This document shows positions 32,947 to 41,633 of a stretch of DNA of 64,000 nucleotides, piece after piece. Positions within the stretch are counted from its first letter, which is position 1; each line of letters opens with the position of its first letter. This DNA comes from Halomarina pelagica. GTDB taxonomy: Archaea > Halobacteriota > Halobacteria > Halobacteriales > Haloarculaceae. The DNA is taken from contig NZ_CP100454.1 in NCBI RefSeq assembly GCF_024228315.1, positions 1,736,001-1,800,000 of the forward strand, written 5' to 3'. Both the position numbers and the translations under genes were made by a program. The notes beneath the pieces are model-generated. The model did no database searches. It was not told the DNA's origin and was given only the letters and a program-made list of their open reading frames with translations.

Positions 32947-34893
32947 TCAGTCGTCCGCCTCGCCCGGTTCCGAGTCGGTGCGCGCCTGTCGTCTGGTGGC
33001 GCGCTCGATGAACTCCTGGGGGAGTTCGTCGATCTCACCCGCCTGCACGCCCCAGAGGTGCGCGTAGAGGCCATCGTCCGCGAGGAGGTCCTCGTGGGTG
33101 CCGCGCTCGACCACCCGCCCGTCCTCCAGCACCACGATCCCCTCGGCGTCCCTGATCGTCGACAGCCGGTGGGCGATGGCGAACGTCGTTCGGTCTTCGG
33201 TGAGGCGGTCGAGCGACCGCTGGATGAGCATCTCCGTCTCCGTGTCGACGTCGCTCGTCGCCTCGTCGAGAACGAGGATCTCCGGATCCTTGAGGACGGC
33301 GCGGGCGATGGAGATGCGCTGGCGCTGGCCCCCCGACAGCTTGACGCCGCGCTCGCCGACCATCGTGTCGTAGCCGTCGGGGAGGTTTCGGATGAAGTCG
33401 TGTGCCTCGGCGGCCTTCGCGGCCGCCACGATCGCCTCGTCGTCCGCGTCGAACGTCGCGTAGGCGATGTTCTCCCGGACGGTGCCGTAGAACAGGAACG
33501 TGTCCTGGCTCACGTAGCCGACGTGCCGTCGGAGGCTCCGGAGCGAGACGTCGCGGACGTCCTGTCCGTCGATCCGGATCGCCCCCTCGTCCACGTCGTA
33601 CATCCGGAGGAGGAGCTTCAGGACGGTCGACTTCCCCGCGCCGGTCGGGCCGACGAGCGCGAGCGTCTCACCGCCCTCGACGGTGAACGAGACGTCCTCG
33701 ACGATCGTCTCGGTATCGTCGTACCCGAACGTGACGTCGTCGTACTCGACGCGCCCCTCCTCGACGGCGAGATCGGCGGCGTCCGGGTTCTCCTCGATGC
33801 GCGAGGGCTCGTCCATCAGCCCGAAGATGCGCGCCGCGCTGGCGTACGCCCGCTGATACATATTGATGATCTGTCCGAACTGGGCCATCGGCCAGATGAA
33901 CCGCTGGGTGTAGAGGATGAACGTGACGAACTCGCCGACGTAGAGCGGTTCGGTGAAGAACCACGGGGCGGTCCCTGCCGTCTCGTACTGGATGACCCAG
34001 ATGCCGCCGAGGGCGAACGTGAGGACGAAGCCGACGCCGGCGATGACGCGCAGGGCGGGGAAGAACTTGATCCGGGTCTCGATCGCGCCCCAGTTGGCGT
34101 CGAAGTAGTTCATCGAGACGTCGTCCACGCGGTCGGACTCGAAGTCCTCCGTGTTCGAGGTCTTTATCACCTGAATCCCGCCGAGGTTGTTCTCGAGGCG
34201 GGAGTTGACCTTGCCGACCGACGAGCGCACCTCGGCGTACTTCGGCTGGATCGTCTGGATGAACCGGTAGGTGAACAGCGCGATGAGCGGGACCGGGAGC
34301 AGCGCGACGACCGCGAGTTGCCAGTTGAGGTAGAACAGCAGCGCCGCGATGCCGAGGACCATCACCCCGAGTCGGAAGGCGGCGTTCATCCCGTCGTTGA
34401 GGAACCGCTCGAGTCGGTTCACGTCGTTCGAGAGGATGGACATCATCTCGCCGGTCTGCTTGTCGGCGAAGAAGTCCATGTTCAGCCGCTGCATCTCGTC
34501 GTACGTGTCCGTGCGGACGTCGTGCTGGATGTGCTGGGCGAAGGAGTTCCACCCCCAGTTCCGTATCCAGTGGAAGCCGGCCCCGCCGAAGAACGCGAAG
34601 GCGACGATGCCCGAGACGACCAGCAGCTGGCCGGTCGGTTCGGTCGGCAGCCAGGCCGCCGGGACGAGCGGCAGGGCGAACGCCTTCTCCCCCCGGAGGA
34701 TCGCGTCGATGGCGAATCCCAGGAGAAACGGCGGCAGCAGGTCGAGCGCGCGCGCGATGACGCTCGACGTCAGACCGACGGCGAAGGCGAGTCGGTTCTC
34801 GCCGCCGTACTCCAGAAAGAGGCGTCGCATCGGGCTCTCCGCCCGCTCCCGTTGCTCCTCGAACGGGTCGTCATCGTCGGCGGAAACGTCCAT
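32947..34893 (-). CDS. ABC exporter, fused permease and ATPase
   Basis: 648 residues: about six membrane helices in the first 350 residues, then a full ATPase with Walker A GPTGAGKST, signature LSGGQRQRIS, Walker B VLDEATSDVD and H-loop AIAHRLST. The half-transporter should act as a homodimer and export a lipid, drug or peptide. Nothing nearby names the substrate. The C-terminal tail is Arg/Glu-rich (REFIERATRRQARTD-like). Confidence 0.92.
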   Translation of the reverse strand: MDVSADDDDPFEEQRERAESPMRRLFLEYGGENRLAFAVGLTSSVIARALDLLPPFLLGFAIDAILRGEKAFALPLVPAAWLPTEPTGQLLVVSGIVAFAFFGGAGFHWIRNWGWNSFAQHIQHDVRTDTYDEMQRLNMDFFADKQTGEMMSILSNDVNRLERFLNDGMNAAFRLGVMVLGIAALLFYLNWQLAVVALLPVPLIALFTYRFIQTIQPKYAEVRSSVGKVNSRLENNLGGIQVIKTSNTEDFESDRVDDVSMNYFDANWGAIETRIKFFPALRVIAGVGFVLTFALGGIWVIQYETAGTAPWFFTEPLYVGEFVTFILYTQRFIWPMAQFGQIINMYQRAYASAARIFGLMDEPSRIEENPDAADLAVEEGRVEYDDVTFGYDDTETIVEDVSFTVEGGETLALVGPTGAGKSTVLKLLLRMYDVDEGAIRIDGQDVRDVSLRSLRRHVGYVSQDTFLFYGTVRENIAYATFDADDEAIVAAAKAAEAHDFIRNLPDGYDTMVGERGVKLSGGQRQRISIARAVLKDPEILVLDEATSDVDTETEMLIQRSLDRLTEDRTTFAIAHRLSTIRDAEGIVVLEDGRVVERGTHEDLLADDGLYAHLWGVQAGEIDELPQEFIERATRRQARTDSEPGEADD

Positions 34894-34926
34894 TGGAATC
34901 GGTACGCGTCGAACCGTTGAAAAGTG

Positions 34927-35481
34927 TTAGCAGGCAGTGGTATTCTCTGACACGGGAGCGGGAGGGGTCAGTCCGACGTCCGGCGCGCTCACCCGGTCGC
35001 CGACCTCGACGCCGTGGCGGGTCGTCCAGTCGTAGTTCACCTCCAGCACGTACTTGCCGCGTCCCGAGTAGCGGAAGTCCTCGCCGTCGGCACCCTCGGG
35101 CGGTTTCGGCGCGTGGTGGATCTCCGTGATCGTCCCGTTGGCGCTGACGAACACGATGTCGATGCCGAAGTCCATCCCCCGCATGACGTAGGTGAGCTGT
35201 TGCGGTTTCTCGTGGACGAACAGCATCCCTTCGTCCGCGGGGAGCGAGGAGGTGTTGCTCAGCCCCGTGTACCGCTTCTGCCACGTGTCTGCGACGCGCG
35301 CCTCGACGCTACCGAGTTCGGTGCCGTTCTCGTCGCTGATCGTCACGGTGGTCCGGTCGTAGTCGTCCGCCGGCGGCGCGCCGACCGGCAGGGGAACGAC
35401 GCCCGCGGCGACCAGCGTGAGGCCCGTCAGCCCCAGCACCAGCAGGAGGCCGACGATCCCGGCGACGCGTTCCTTGCGCAT
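34927..35481 (-). CDS. Membrane-anchored DUF192 protein
   Basis: 184 residues. An N-terminal membrane helix (IVGLLLVLGLTGLTLVAAGVV) anchors an extracellular DUF192 domain with RYTGLSNTSSLPADEGMLFV, MDFGIDIVFVSANGTI and LEVNYDWTTRHGVEVGDRV. DUF192 proteins are a small beta-rich family of unknown role. It is first on its strand with the ABC transporter 33 bp downstream, so co-transcription is possible. Confidence 0.85.
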   Translation of the reverse strand: MRKERVAGIVGLLLVLGLTGLTLVAAGVVPLPVGAPPADDYDRTTVTISDENGTELGSVEARVADTWQKRYTGLSNTSSLPADEGMLFVHEKPQQLTYVMRGMDFGIDIVFVSANGTITEIHHAPKPPEGADGEDFRYSGRGKYVLEVNYDWTTRHGVEVGDRVSAPDVGLTPPAPVSENTTAC

Positions 35482-35563
35482 GACTGACAGTCAGTCCGCT
35501 CCGGCGTAAGGGTTCCGGGGGCTTCGCAAGCGTTATTCTGTCCGCGCCGGTGACTTGAGACGA

Positions 35564-35637
35564 GGGTCCGTGGTCTAGCTGGTCATGACGCGGCCTTTAC
35601 AAGGCTGAGGTCGATGGTTCGAATCCGTCCGGACCCA
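35564..35637 (+). tRNA. tRNA-Val (TAC)
   Basis: A 74-nt cloverleaf: acceptor GGGTCCG/CGGACCC, anticodon loop TTTACAA flanked by paired CGGCC/GGCTG, T arm with GGTTCGAATCC, discriminator A. No intron. Confidence 0.93.
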
Positions 35638-35762
35638 CTCTCCTGCTACGAGCAATCGCGAGTAGCGGAGAGTACACGCCGGTGGATTCGAATCAGGGAG
35701 CGGAACGAACGGAGTGAGTGGAGCGACCGAGGTTCGAATCCGTCCGGGTCCGCTCTCCTGCT
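35616..35762. repeat. Duplicated tRNA-Val 3' end
   Basis: The 32 nt at 35616-35647 (T arm, acceptor strand and ten flanking bases) recur at 35731-35762 with three mismatches. A partial ggattcgaatc copy lies between, near 35682. The spacer holds GAGCGGAACGAACGGAGTGAG-type sequence. No gene is seen in 35638-35853. Confidence 0.85.
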
Positions 35763-35853
35763 TCGAACGACGGTGATCGGCGAGCGTCTCTCGCGTTCAG
35801 TCGTCGTTTGATCCTGGGGAAGGGGTATCGCCTCCCCTCGCGGAGGGGTACCT

Positions 35854-37224
35854 ATGCCGACTCGACGTACCCTCCTCGCCCTCTCGGGGGCGCTCGTGGC
35901 CGGTGGCCTCGCGGGCTGTCTGGATCGGGGACCGACGCCCGGCGCGGGGTCTCCGACCGCCCCCGACGTCAGGGCGAACGTCCCCCGCGCGTCGGGCGAC
36001 GTGCCCGCGGGCGACTTCGACGCGCTCGTCGCGGGGAACGCGGCGTTCGCGTGCGACCTGCTCGCCGAACTGCGCGGCGAGGAACCGAACGCGAACCTGT
36101 TCGTCTCGCCGTACAGCGTCTCCGTCGCGCTGGCGATGACGTGGGCCGGGGCGCGGGGGGAGACGGAGCGACAGATGGCCGAGGCCCTGCGCTTCGAACT
36201 CGATCAGAACGCGCTGCACCCCGCGTTCAACGCGCTCGATCGGGCGCTCGAGTCGGGCGACGCGGGCGACGCGGGCGACGACGGCGGTGCCGGCGCGGAC
36301 GCGACCGACGACGGGGGCGAGGGCGGGACGCCGTTTCGCCTCGAGACCGCGAACGCGCTGTGGGGGCTGGCCGACTACCCTTACCGCGAGCCGTTCCTCG
36401 AGACCCTCGCGGCCTACTACGGGGCGGGGATGCACACGGTCGACTTCGTCGGGGATCCGGAGGGCGCGCGAACGCGGATCAACGACTGGGTGAGCGCGCG
36501 GACCGGGGGAAAGATCCCCGAGCTGTTCTCCGAGGGATCGTTCGATCGGTGGACGCGCCTCGTGCTGACGAACGCCGTCTACTTCCGCGCGACGTGGGCG
36601 GAGGCGTTCGATCCCGACGTCACGGCGGACGCGCCGTTCACCGCGCTCGGCGGGTCCAGTTCGGACGTTCCGACGATGCGTCAGAGCGAGCGGTTCCCGT
36701 ACGCCGAGGTGGACGGCGTCCAGGTCGTCGAACTGCCCTACGTCGGCGGTGAGGTGGGGATGGTGGTCGTCCTCCCGCCGGCCGGTGCGTTCGAGGCGTT
36801 CGAGGGGTCGCTCGATGGATCGCGGCTCCGGGCGCTGTTCGAGGCGCTGGCGGAGGCGGAGGGGACGGTCGCGCTCCCGCGGTTCACCTACCGGTCGTCG
36901 TTCAGCCTCCCCGGGACGCTGCGGGCGCTCGGGATGCCGGTCGCGTTCGACCGGCGGCGCGCGGACTTCGGCGGCATGGTGGACCTCGAAGCCGCGGGCG
37001 AGAACGTCTACGTCGACGACGTGGTCCACGAGGCGTTCGTCGCGGTGGACGAGGCGGGGACCGAGGCCGCGGCGGCCACGGGCGTCGAGATGGGTGCCAC
37101 CAGCGCACCGATGGATCCCTTCGAGATGACCGTCGACCGGCCGTTCTACTTCGCGATCCGGCACCGCGAGACGGACGCGGTGCTGTTCCTCGGACGCGTC
37201 GTGGACGCCGCGGCGGCGCAGTAG
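35854..37224 (+). CDS. Serpin family protease inhibitor, lipoprotein
   Basis: 456 residues. An N-terminal signal with lipobox LAGC puts it on the outer face of the membrane. The serpin fold is recognised from NLFVSPYSVSVALAMTWAGARGET, the shutter region, NAVYFRATWAEAFDP and a C-terminal DRPFYFAIRHRETDAVLFLGRV. The hinge is of the inhibitory kind (EAGTEAAAATG). Counting 17 residues from the hinge Glu predicts a reactive bond at Thr-Ser (GAT-SAP). A Gly/Asp insert of about 25 residues lies near residue 135. Serpins trap serine or cysteine proteases by suicide inhibition; here an external protease is the likely target. Confidence 0.9.
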   Translation: MPTRRTLLALSGALVAGGLAGCLDRGPTPGAGSPTAPDVRANVPRASGDVPAGDFDALVAGNAAFACDLLAELRGEEPNANLFVSPYSVSVALAMTWAGARGETERQMAEALRFELDQNALHPAFNALDRALESGDAGDAGDDGGAGADATDDGGEGGTPFRLETANALWGLADYPYREPFLETLAAYYGAGMHTVDFVGDPEGARTRINDWVSARTGGKIPELFSEGSFDRWTRLVLTNAVYFRATWAEAFDPDVTADAPFTALGGSSSDVPTMRQSERFPYAEVDGVQVVELPYVGGEVGMVVVLPPAGAFEAFEGSLDGSRLRALFEALAEAEGTVALPRFTYRSSFSLPGTLRALGMPVAFDRRRADFGGMVDLEAAGENVYVDDVVHEAFVAVDEAGTEAAAATGVEMGATSAPMDPFEMTVDRPFYFAIRHRETDAVLFLGRVVDAAAAQ

Positions 37225-37322
37225 GGCCGGGCGAGTCCGTCCGCGTGTCGGGCGGGCGAGAGGACGGTCGCCGACCCGCGTTTCGAAACGCTTTTTCGGG
37301 TCGTCGGCCTCGGTGAGGGTGA

Positions 37323-37396
37323 GCCGCCTTAGCTCAGACTGGGAGAGCACTCGACTGAAGATCGAGCTGTCCCCGGTTCAAATCCGGGAGGCGGCA
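37323..37396 (+). tRNA. tRNA-Phe (GAA)
   Basis: A 74-nt cloverleaf: acceptor GCCGCCT/AGGCGGC, D arm AGCTCAGACTGGGAGAGC, anticodon loop CTGAAGA, T arm CCCGGTTCAAATCCGGG, discriminator A. No intron. Confidence 0.95.
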
Positions 37397-37518
37397 TTTT
37401 CCTGCGAACGAAGTGAGCAGTGAAAATGCTCCCGAGCGGGTTTTGAACCCTGCAAGTCGCGCACAGCGAATAGAGTGAGCGAGCACGTCTTGCTCCGGTT
37501 CAAATCCGGGAGGCGGCA
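37373..37518. repeat. Duplicated tRNA-Phe 3' end
   Basis: The last 24 nt of tRNA-Phe (37373-37396) recur exactly at 37495-37518. The spacer carries tttgaaccctgcaagtcgc and gagtgagcgagc-type sequence. No gene is seen in 37397-37705. Confidence 0.9.
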
Positions 37519-37705
37519 CAATCTATCCTCGATCTACGATCACGAACGGGTGACGTCTGACGCCGACGCTACCGCCCGTGGCCCGGTAGCTCCGAACCGA
37601 GGACCACTCGCGCTCCGACACCCCGAGTGCGCCGTCACGTACCACGCGACTGATGGGTGGCCCGGTCGCTTACGTCGGCGGCACTCGTAGTCACGAGCGC
37701 GAGCC

Positions 37706-38044
37706 ATGACGGACTACGAGGTGCACGAACCCGACTACTCGGGGACGACAACGGAGGAGTGGAGCGCGCCGCGGGAGGGGGACTTCGACACCGACGACCT
37801 CTCCGCGATCGACGACCACTTCGTCCTCTCCGCGTCCGGGTTCCCGCCGGACGACTTCACGGACCTGAAGCTACCCGTCGTCGATCCGGACGGCGACCTC
37901 AACGAGAACGCGCTGCAGACCGCCCACGGCGGCGCTCACAGCGTGGAGGCCATCGACGGCATCGACGACGACACCAGACGGGACGTGAAGGACTTGCTCG
38001 AGGACCTCTCGCGGGAGGAGTTCGGCGACGGGATCGGCGACTGA
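37706..38044 (+). CDS. Conserved haloarchaeal protein, unknown function
   Basis: 112 residues, very acidic, with a disordered first half and a compact second half (LNENALQTAHGGAHSVEAIDGIDDDTRRDVKDLLEDL) ending in a helix. The block resembles a recurring haloarchaeal hypothetical protein, but no domain name or function can be given. Confidence 0.65.
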   Translation: MTDYEVHEPDYSGTTTEEWSAPREGDFDTDDLSAIDDHFVLSASGFPPDDFTDLKLPVVDPDGDLNENALQTAHGGAHSVEAIDGIDDDTRRDVKDLLEDLSREEFGDGIGD

Positions 38045-38124
38045 GGCCGCCGCGAGTGAGGCCGACGGCGGGACCTCCGTCTGCCCTCCCGAGGTACCCC
38101 CTGACTGTCCGACCCGGAGGGGGT

Positions 38125-38383
38125 ATGAGCGATCACGACGCGGTCGACGGGTTGGACGACGAGGAACGGGCGACCGTCGAGGGGATGGAACGGGGACTCG
38201 AGTGGTTCTACCGCGCTCACGGCGTGCTCGTAGCTGTCCGCCACGCAGTCGGCAGTGCGATGGATCACTTCGAGGAGGCTCCGGGGCCTCCGTGGCGAGC
38301 ACGACGAGATCGCGAACCATCTCGACGGCAGGCGCTACCCGGTGGAGCGCGGTGAGCGCGGACGCGACCCGTCGAGCGAGTGA
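38125..38383 (+). pseudogene. Frameshifted small haloarchaeal gene
   Basis: From the ATG at 38125 the sequence reads MSDHDAVDGLDDEERATVEG and on through a helical region to MDHFEEA. It then loses sense. A shift of one base near 38280 restores LRGLRGEHDEIANHL, which continues the expected helix and runs to the TGA at 38381. Two frames are thus needed for one protein of about 85 residues. It is decayed, or carries an indel error. The function of the family is unknown. Confidence 0.55.
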
Positions 38384-38550
38384 CGGTCGACGCTCGGATC
38401 GGTGAGGGGGATTGGTATCGCCAGTGTGCAAGGCGAAATATGTTGTCTCGGAGTCGACTAGACGTGCGCATGTCACATAGTGGCACAGAGTGCCGGTCGG
38501 GGGGCTCGGCTCCGGCGCGTACGACCGGGCGGAAGACGGGGTGACGATCC

Positions 38551-40011
38551 GTGTCCGCGCGCAACGTCGTCCTGATCGTCCTCGACACGGTCCGCAAGGA
38601 CGTGTACGACGAGTACGCCCCGCGGCTTCGGACGGCCGCCGACGCCTCGTTCGAGCAGTGTCGCGCCGCGAGTTCGTGGAGCGCGCCGAGTCACGCGAGC
38701 GTCCTCACGGGGGAACTCCCCCACCAGCACGGCGTGCACGCAGAGAGTTTCGGCTCTGACTTCAGCTTCTCGCGCTTCGCTCGCGACGACCTGTTCCTCG
38801 GGAGGCTCCCCGAGCACGCGACGATCGGGCTGAGCGCCAACCCGTACGTGAACTCCGCGTTCGACTTCGACGTCCTCTTCGACGAGTTCCACGACTTCTC
38901 GATCGGTTCGCAGTCGAACCCGGCGCTGTTCACCGACGGGCTCACCGTCCAGGAGTACGTGGAACGGAGCGACGCGTCGAACGCGGTCGGGCGGTACCTC
39001 GGGTTCCTTCGCGCCTGTCTCGGGCACGACGCGCCGGCGAAGAGCCTCGCGAACGGCGCGTGGTCGAGGGTCGGTCCCGCGGCGACGCGGTTGCCGATCC
39101 CCGAACTCGTCGACGACGGCGCGCGGAATATCGCGAACGCGGCGGTCGAGGCCGTCGACGCGATCGACGAGCCGTGTTTCGTCTTCGCGAACTTCATGGA
39201 CGCGCACACGCCGTTGCGGAACCTGTGGCAGTACGACCAGTCGCTCCACTCGGTGCCGAACGGCTGGAGTTCGACCGAGTTGAGCAAGTGGGAGCTGAAC
39301 GCGGAGGGGGCCGCGACCGAGGAGTACACCCGGAACTACCGACAGCTGTACGCGGCGGCGGTCGATTACCTCGACCGCGTGGTCTCGGACCTGGTCGGCC
39401 GGCTCCGACGCGTCGCGGATCGCGAGACGACGGTCGTCGTGATCTCGGATCACGGTCACAACCTGGGGTATCCCGCGGACGACGGTCTGTTCCACCACAC
39501 GAGGAGCATGACGGAGGGGGTCCTGCACACGCCGTGCGACGTGATCAACCCGCCGGCGGGGTACCCCTCGACCGAGACGCGGTACTTCTCGCAACTCGCG
39601 CTCGGCGACCTGCTCGTCCGACTCGCCCGCGGCGAGCCCTTCGACGAGGGACTCGTCGCCGATCGGATCCCGGCCGAACTGGTCGGCGTGCTCGGGGGCG
39701 AGCGCTCCGTCTGGTCCCAGCCCGACGCGGACGCCGAGTTCTGGAACCGGATGATCCGGTGCGTCTACGACGGCGAGGGGACGCGGAAGTTCCAGTGGGA
39801 CTCCCTCGGCGCGAGCGAGGAGTACGAACTCGACCCGGACAGGCCCTCCTGGCAGCGAAGGGTCGCGACCGACGTCGAGATCCCGGCGGCCGCGAGGGGC
39901 CTCTTCGACGTCGAACTCTCCGAGTACAAGGCGCGGGCGGCGGCCGCGCCACGGGAGATGGACTTCGACGCGACCCTGGAAGAGCGGCTGGACGAACTCG
40001 GTTACCTCTGA
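38551..40011 (+). CDS. Sulfatase family protein
   Basis: 486 residues of the alkaline phosphatase/sulfatase superfamily: VVLIVLDTVRKDV metal-binding start, the active-site region SWSAPSHASVLTG with Ser44 at the formylglycine or nucleophile position, and SDHGHNLGY late metal ligands. The usual Arg four residues on is His here, as seen in other archaeal members. Some relatives act on glycan sulfates or transfer sulfate or phosphate groups. The start is a GTG at 38551 preceded by a good SD (GGGGTGA). It stands alone, so its substrate is unknown. Confidence 0.85.
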   Translation: MSARNVVLIVLDTVRKDVYDEYAPRLRTAADASFEQCRAASSWSAPSHASVLTGELPHQHGVHAESFGSDFSFSRFARDDLFLGRLPEHATIGLSANPYVNSAFDFDVLFDEFHDFSIGSQSNPALFTDGLTVQEYVERSDASNAVGRYLGFLRACLGHDAPAKSLANGAWSRVGPAATRLPIPELVDDGARNIANAAVEAVDAIDEPCFVFANFMDAHTPLRNLWQYDQSLHSVPNGWSSTELSKWELNAEGAATEEYTRNYRQLYAAAVDYLDRVVSDLVGRLRRVADRETTVVVISDHGHNLGYPADDGLFHHTRSMTEGVLHTPCDVINPPAGYPSTETRYFSQLALGDLLVRLARGEPFDEGLVADRIPAELVGVLGGERSVWSQPDADAEFWNRMIRCVYDGEGTRKFQWDSLGASEEYELDPDRPSWQRRVATDVEIPAAARGLFDVELSEYKARAAAAPREMDFDATLEERLDELGYL

Positions 40012-40080
40012 GCGGGGTCGGTTCCGGTCGGCGCTCGACGCAGGCGTCAACCGCGTCGGACCGCGAGTCCGATCGACCGC

Positions 40081-40452
40081 TCAGGCGTGCCGGGTTCGGA
40101 TGCGGTCGACGAAGTGCGCGACCCGCTCGTCGTCCTGGAACGCGTCGAGGACCGTCTCGACTTCGACGTTCAGCGAGTAGGTCGGCCGCCCCTTGCCCAC
40201 CGGGGAGGCGTCCTCCACGGTCGCAGGTTCGAGGAGACCGTCGGCCTCGAGTCGGTTGAGCGCGCGGATGACGTCGGGTTCCGAGAGGTTGCCGAGGACG
40301 TCGCCGTCGAGGTCCTCGAGTCGCTCGGTGCACACCCGCCGCACGTCGGCTGAGTGGGCGGGACACTCCTCGCGCTCCGCGAGGTGGGTGACTCCGAGGA
40401 GCACGAACCGCTGGATCAGCGTCATCGACGCCGGGTCGAGATCGTCAGGCAT
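40081..40452 (-). CDS. Winged-helix transcription regulator
   Basis: 123 residues. A winged-helix domain is suggested by DVIRALNRLEADGLLEPATV (recognition helix and wing) and GKGRPTYSLNVEVETVLDAF (wing and dimer helix). It probably controls a local gene; the divergent cspA and the sulfatase are the nearest. ATG 40452 is preferred over the GTG at 40458. No ligand domain is present. Confidence 0.75.
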   Translation of the reverse strand: MPDDLDPASMTLIQRFVLLGVTHLAEREECPAHSADVRRVCTERLEDLDGDVLGNLSEPDVIRALNRLEADGLLEPATVEDASPVGKGRPTYSLNVEVETVLDAFQDDERVAHFVDRIRTRHA

Positions 40453-40610
40453 TGTCACGTAATGGACGAACGACGGTAAAAATGGGAGGGGCGATCGCAG
40501 CGCGGCGAGGGCGGTCGTGGAGCGGTGGGAAGGGCGGACGCGGCGACGTCCCTCGTGGTACCACGACCCTCGGAAGTCTTATCCCTCTCCCTCTGTTCGC
40601 TTTAGAAGCA

Positions 40611-40805
40611 ATGGCGAAAGGTAACGTTGATTTCTTCAACGACACTGGCGGTTACGGTTTCATCTCGAGCGACGACGCGGACGATGACGTGTTCTTCCAC
40701 ATGGAGGACGTCGGCGGCCCGGATCTCGAAGAGGGACAGGAAGTAGAGTTCAGCATCGAACAGGCCCCCAAGGGCCCCCGCGCGACGAACGTCACCCGGC
40801 TCTAA
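40611..40805 (+). CDS. cspA: Cold-shock domain protein
   Basis: 64 residues, a single cold-shock OB fold: GNVDFFNDTGGYGFISSDD (RNP1-like), DVFFHMEDV (RNP2-like) and GPRATNVTRL. It binds single-stranded RNA or DNA and acts as a chaperone of mRNA, especially at low temperature. The ATG at 40611 is the normal haloarchaeal start. A TATA-like cttatcc lies about 33 bp upstream, pointing to a leaderless or near-leaderless message. Confidence 0.95.
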   Translation: MAKGNVDFFNDTGGYGFISSDDADDDVFFHMEDVGGPDLEEGQEVEFSIEQAPKGPRATNVTRL

Positions 40806-40818
40806 CTCGGCGTAATTA

Positions 40819-40856
40819 CGTCGTCGCCCTGCGACGACGCGGCAATTCGTATTTTA
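40819..40856 (+). terminator. Hairpin terminator of cspA
   Basis: A perfect 8-bp hairpin CGTCGTCG-ccctg-CGACGACG begins 14 bp after the stop of cspA and is followed by an AT-rich run (attcgtatttta). Confidence 0.6.
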
Positions 40857-40971
40857 CTGGACGAACTCGCCCGGAGCGGCGCGTCGGTTCTCGGGCACAT
40901 CCCTTATGCGAACTGGCGTCCAATCGATACCGAAGCCGCACGTCGTGCGACGCGCGGACGGGGGTACCGAG

Positions 40972-41496
40972 ATGACGGATTCGAATTCGACCGACGACGG
41001 AAGCGAGCGAACGGACGCGGAGGCTCGAGACGAGAGCCGGCCGCGCGAACGAGAGACGGGGTTCAGACTCGAGATCGGACTCGGACCGATCACCGACCTC
41101 CTCGGCGGTCTCGTCGACGTCGACGTCTCCCGCCTCGAGGAGGGGGAGCGACGGCACCCGGCGGAGAGAGGAGAGCGACACGGCGTAAGCCGCCGCCCCT
41201 CGTCGCCCGCCGACGAGGCCGAACCGGCCGCGTCGGGGGACTACCACGTCCAGACGTATCGATCGGAGGGGGAGCTGACCGTCGTCGCCGACCTGCCGGG
41301 CGTCGACGAGGACGACCTGCTGGTCGGACTCGACGAGCGGTCGAACGACCTCGTCGTCGCGGTGCACGACCGGGTCGTCGAGCGGATCTCTCTCCCCTGG
41401 AGCGACGTGGTGGTCCCCCGGGTGCGGTTCAACAACGGCGTGCTCGACGTCTGTATCCGACCAGCAACCGGCGACGACGCGCCGGAGGACGAGTAG
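40972..41496 (+). CDS. gvpH: GvpH-like (Hsp20-related) protein
   Basis: 174 residues from the ATG at 40972. The N-terminal half is acidic and disordered, apart from the conserved GFRLEIGLGPITDLLGGLVDVDVS. The C-terminal half is a small heat-shock-like domain: YHVQTYRSEGELTVVADLPGV, ISLPWSDVVVPRVRFNNGVLDV. This is the layout of the gas vesicle accessory protein GvpH, a chaperone-like partner of GvpC/GvpL. No other gvp gene is in the window, so it may serve as a solo Hsp20-like chaperone. An upstream ATG at 40906 would add 22 residues. Confidence 0.8.
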   Translation: MTDSNSTDDGSERTDAEARDESRPRERETGFRLEIGLGPITDLLGGLVDVDVSRLEEGERRHPAERGERHGVSRRPSSPADEAEPAASGDYHVQTYRSEGELTVVADLPGVDEDDLLVGLDERSNDLVVAVHDRVVERISLPWSDVVVPRVRFNNGVLDVCIRPATGDDAPEDE

Positions 41497-41537
41497 AGAC
41501 TGCGGTACGTCAGAGCCTGTGAGGCGACGTCAGGGCC

Positions 41538-41633
41538 TCACAGCAGCGACCGGAGGAGCCGCAACGGGAGCGTGACTATCGCGATGACGAGGTCGACGAC
41601 GCGTCGCAGGAGCGATCTGATCGTTCTGAACAT
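41538..41633 (-). CDS. 31-residue amphipathic small protein
   Basis: A short frame from ATG 41633 to TGA 41538 encodes a peptide with a basic start (MFRTIRSLLRRV), a hydrophobic centre (VDLVIAIVTLPLRLL) and a Leu/Arg end. Regular spacing of Arg among Leu/Val gives a strong amphipathic or membrane helix. The rest of 41497-42074 shows no other gene; its right part is AT-rich (41690-41760). Translation is unproven. Confidence 0.4.
   Translation of the reverse strand: MFRTIRSLLRRVVDLVIAIVTLPLRLLRSLL

Noticed and set aside
40906-40971. Longer N-terminus for the GvpH-like protein
   Set aside because: The added residues are basic and not family-like; ATG 40972 starts an acidic N-terminus as expected.
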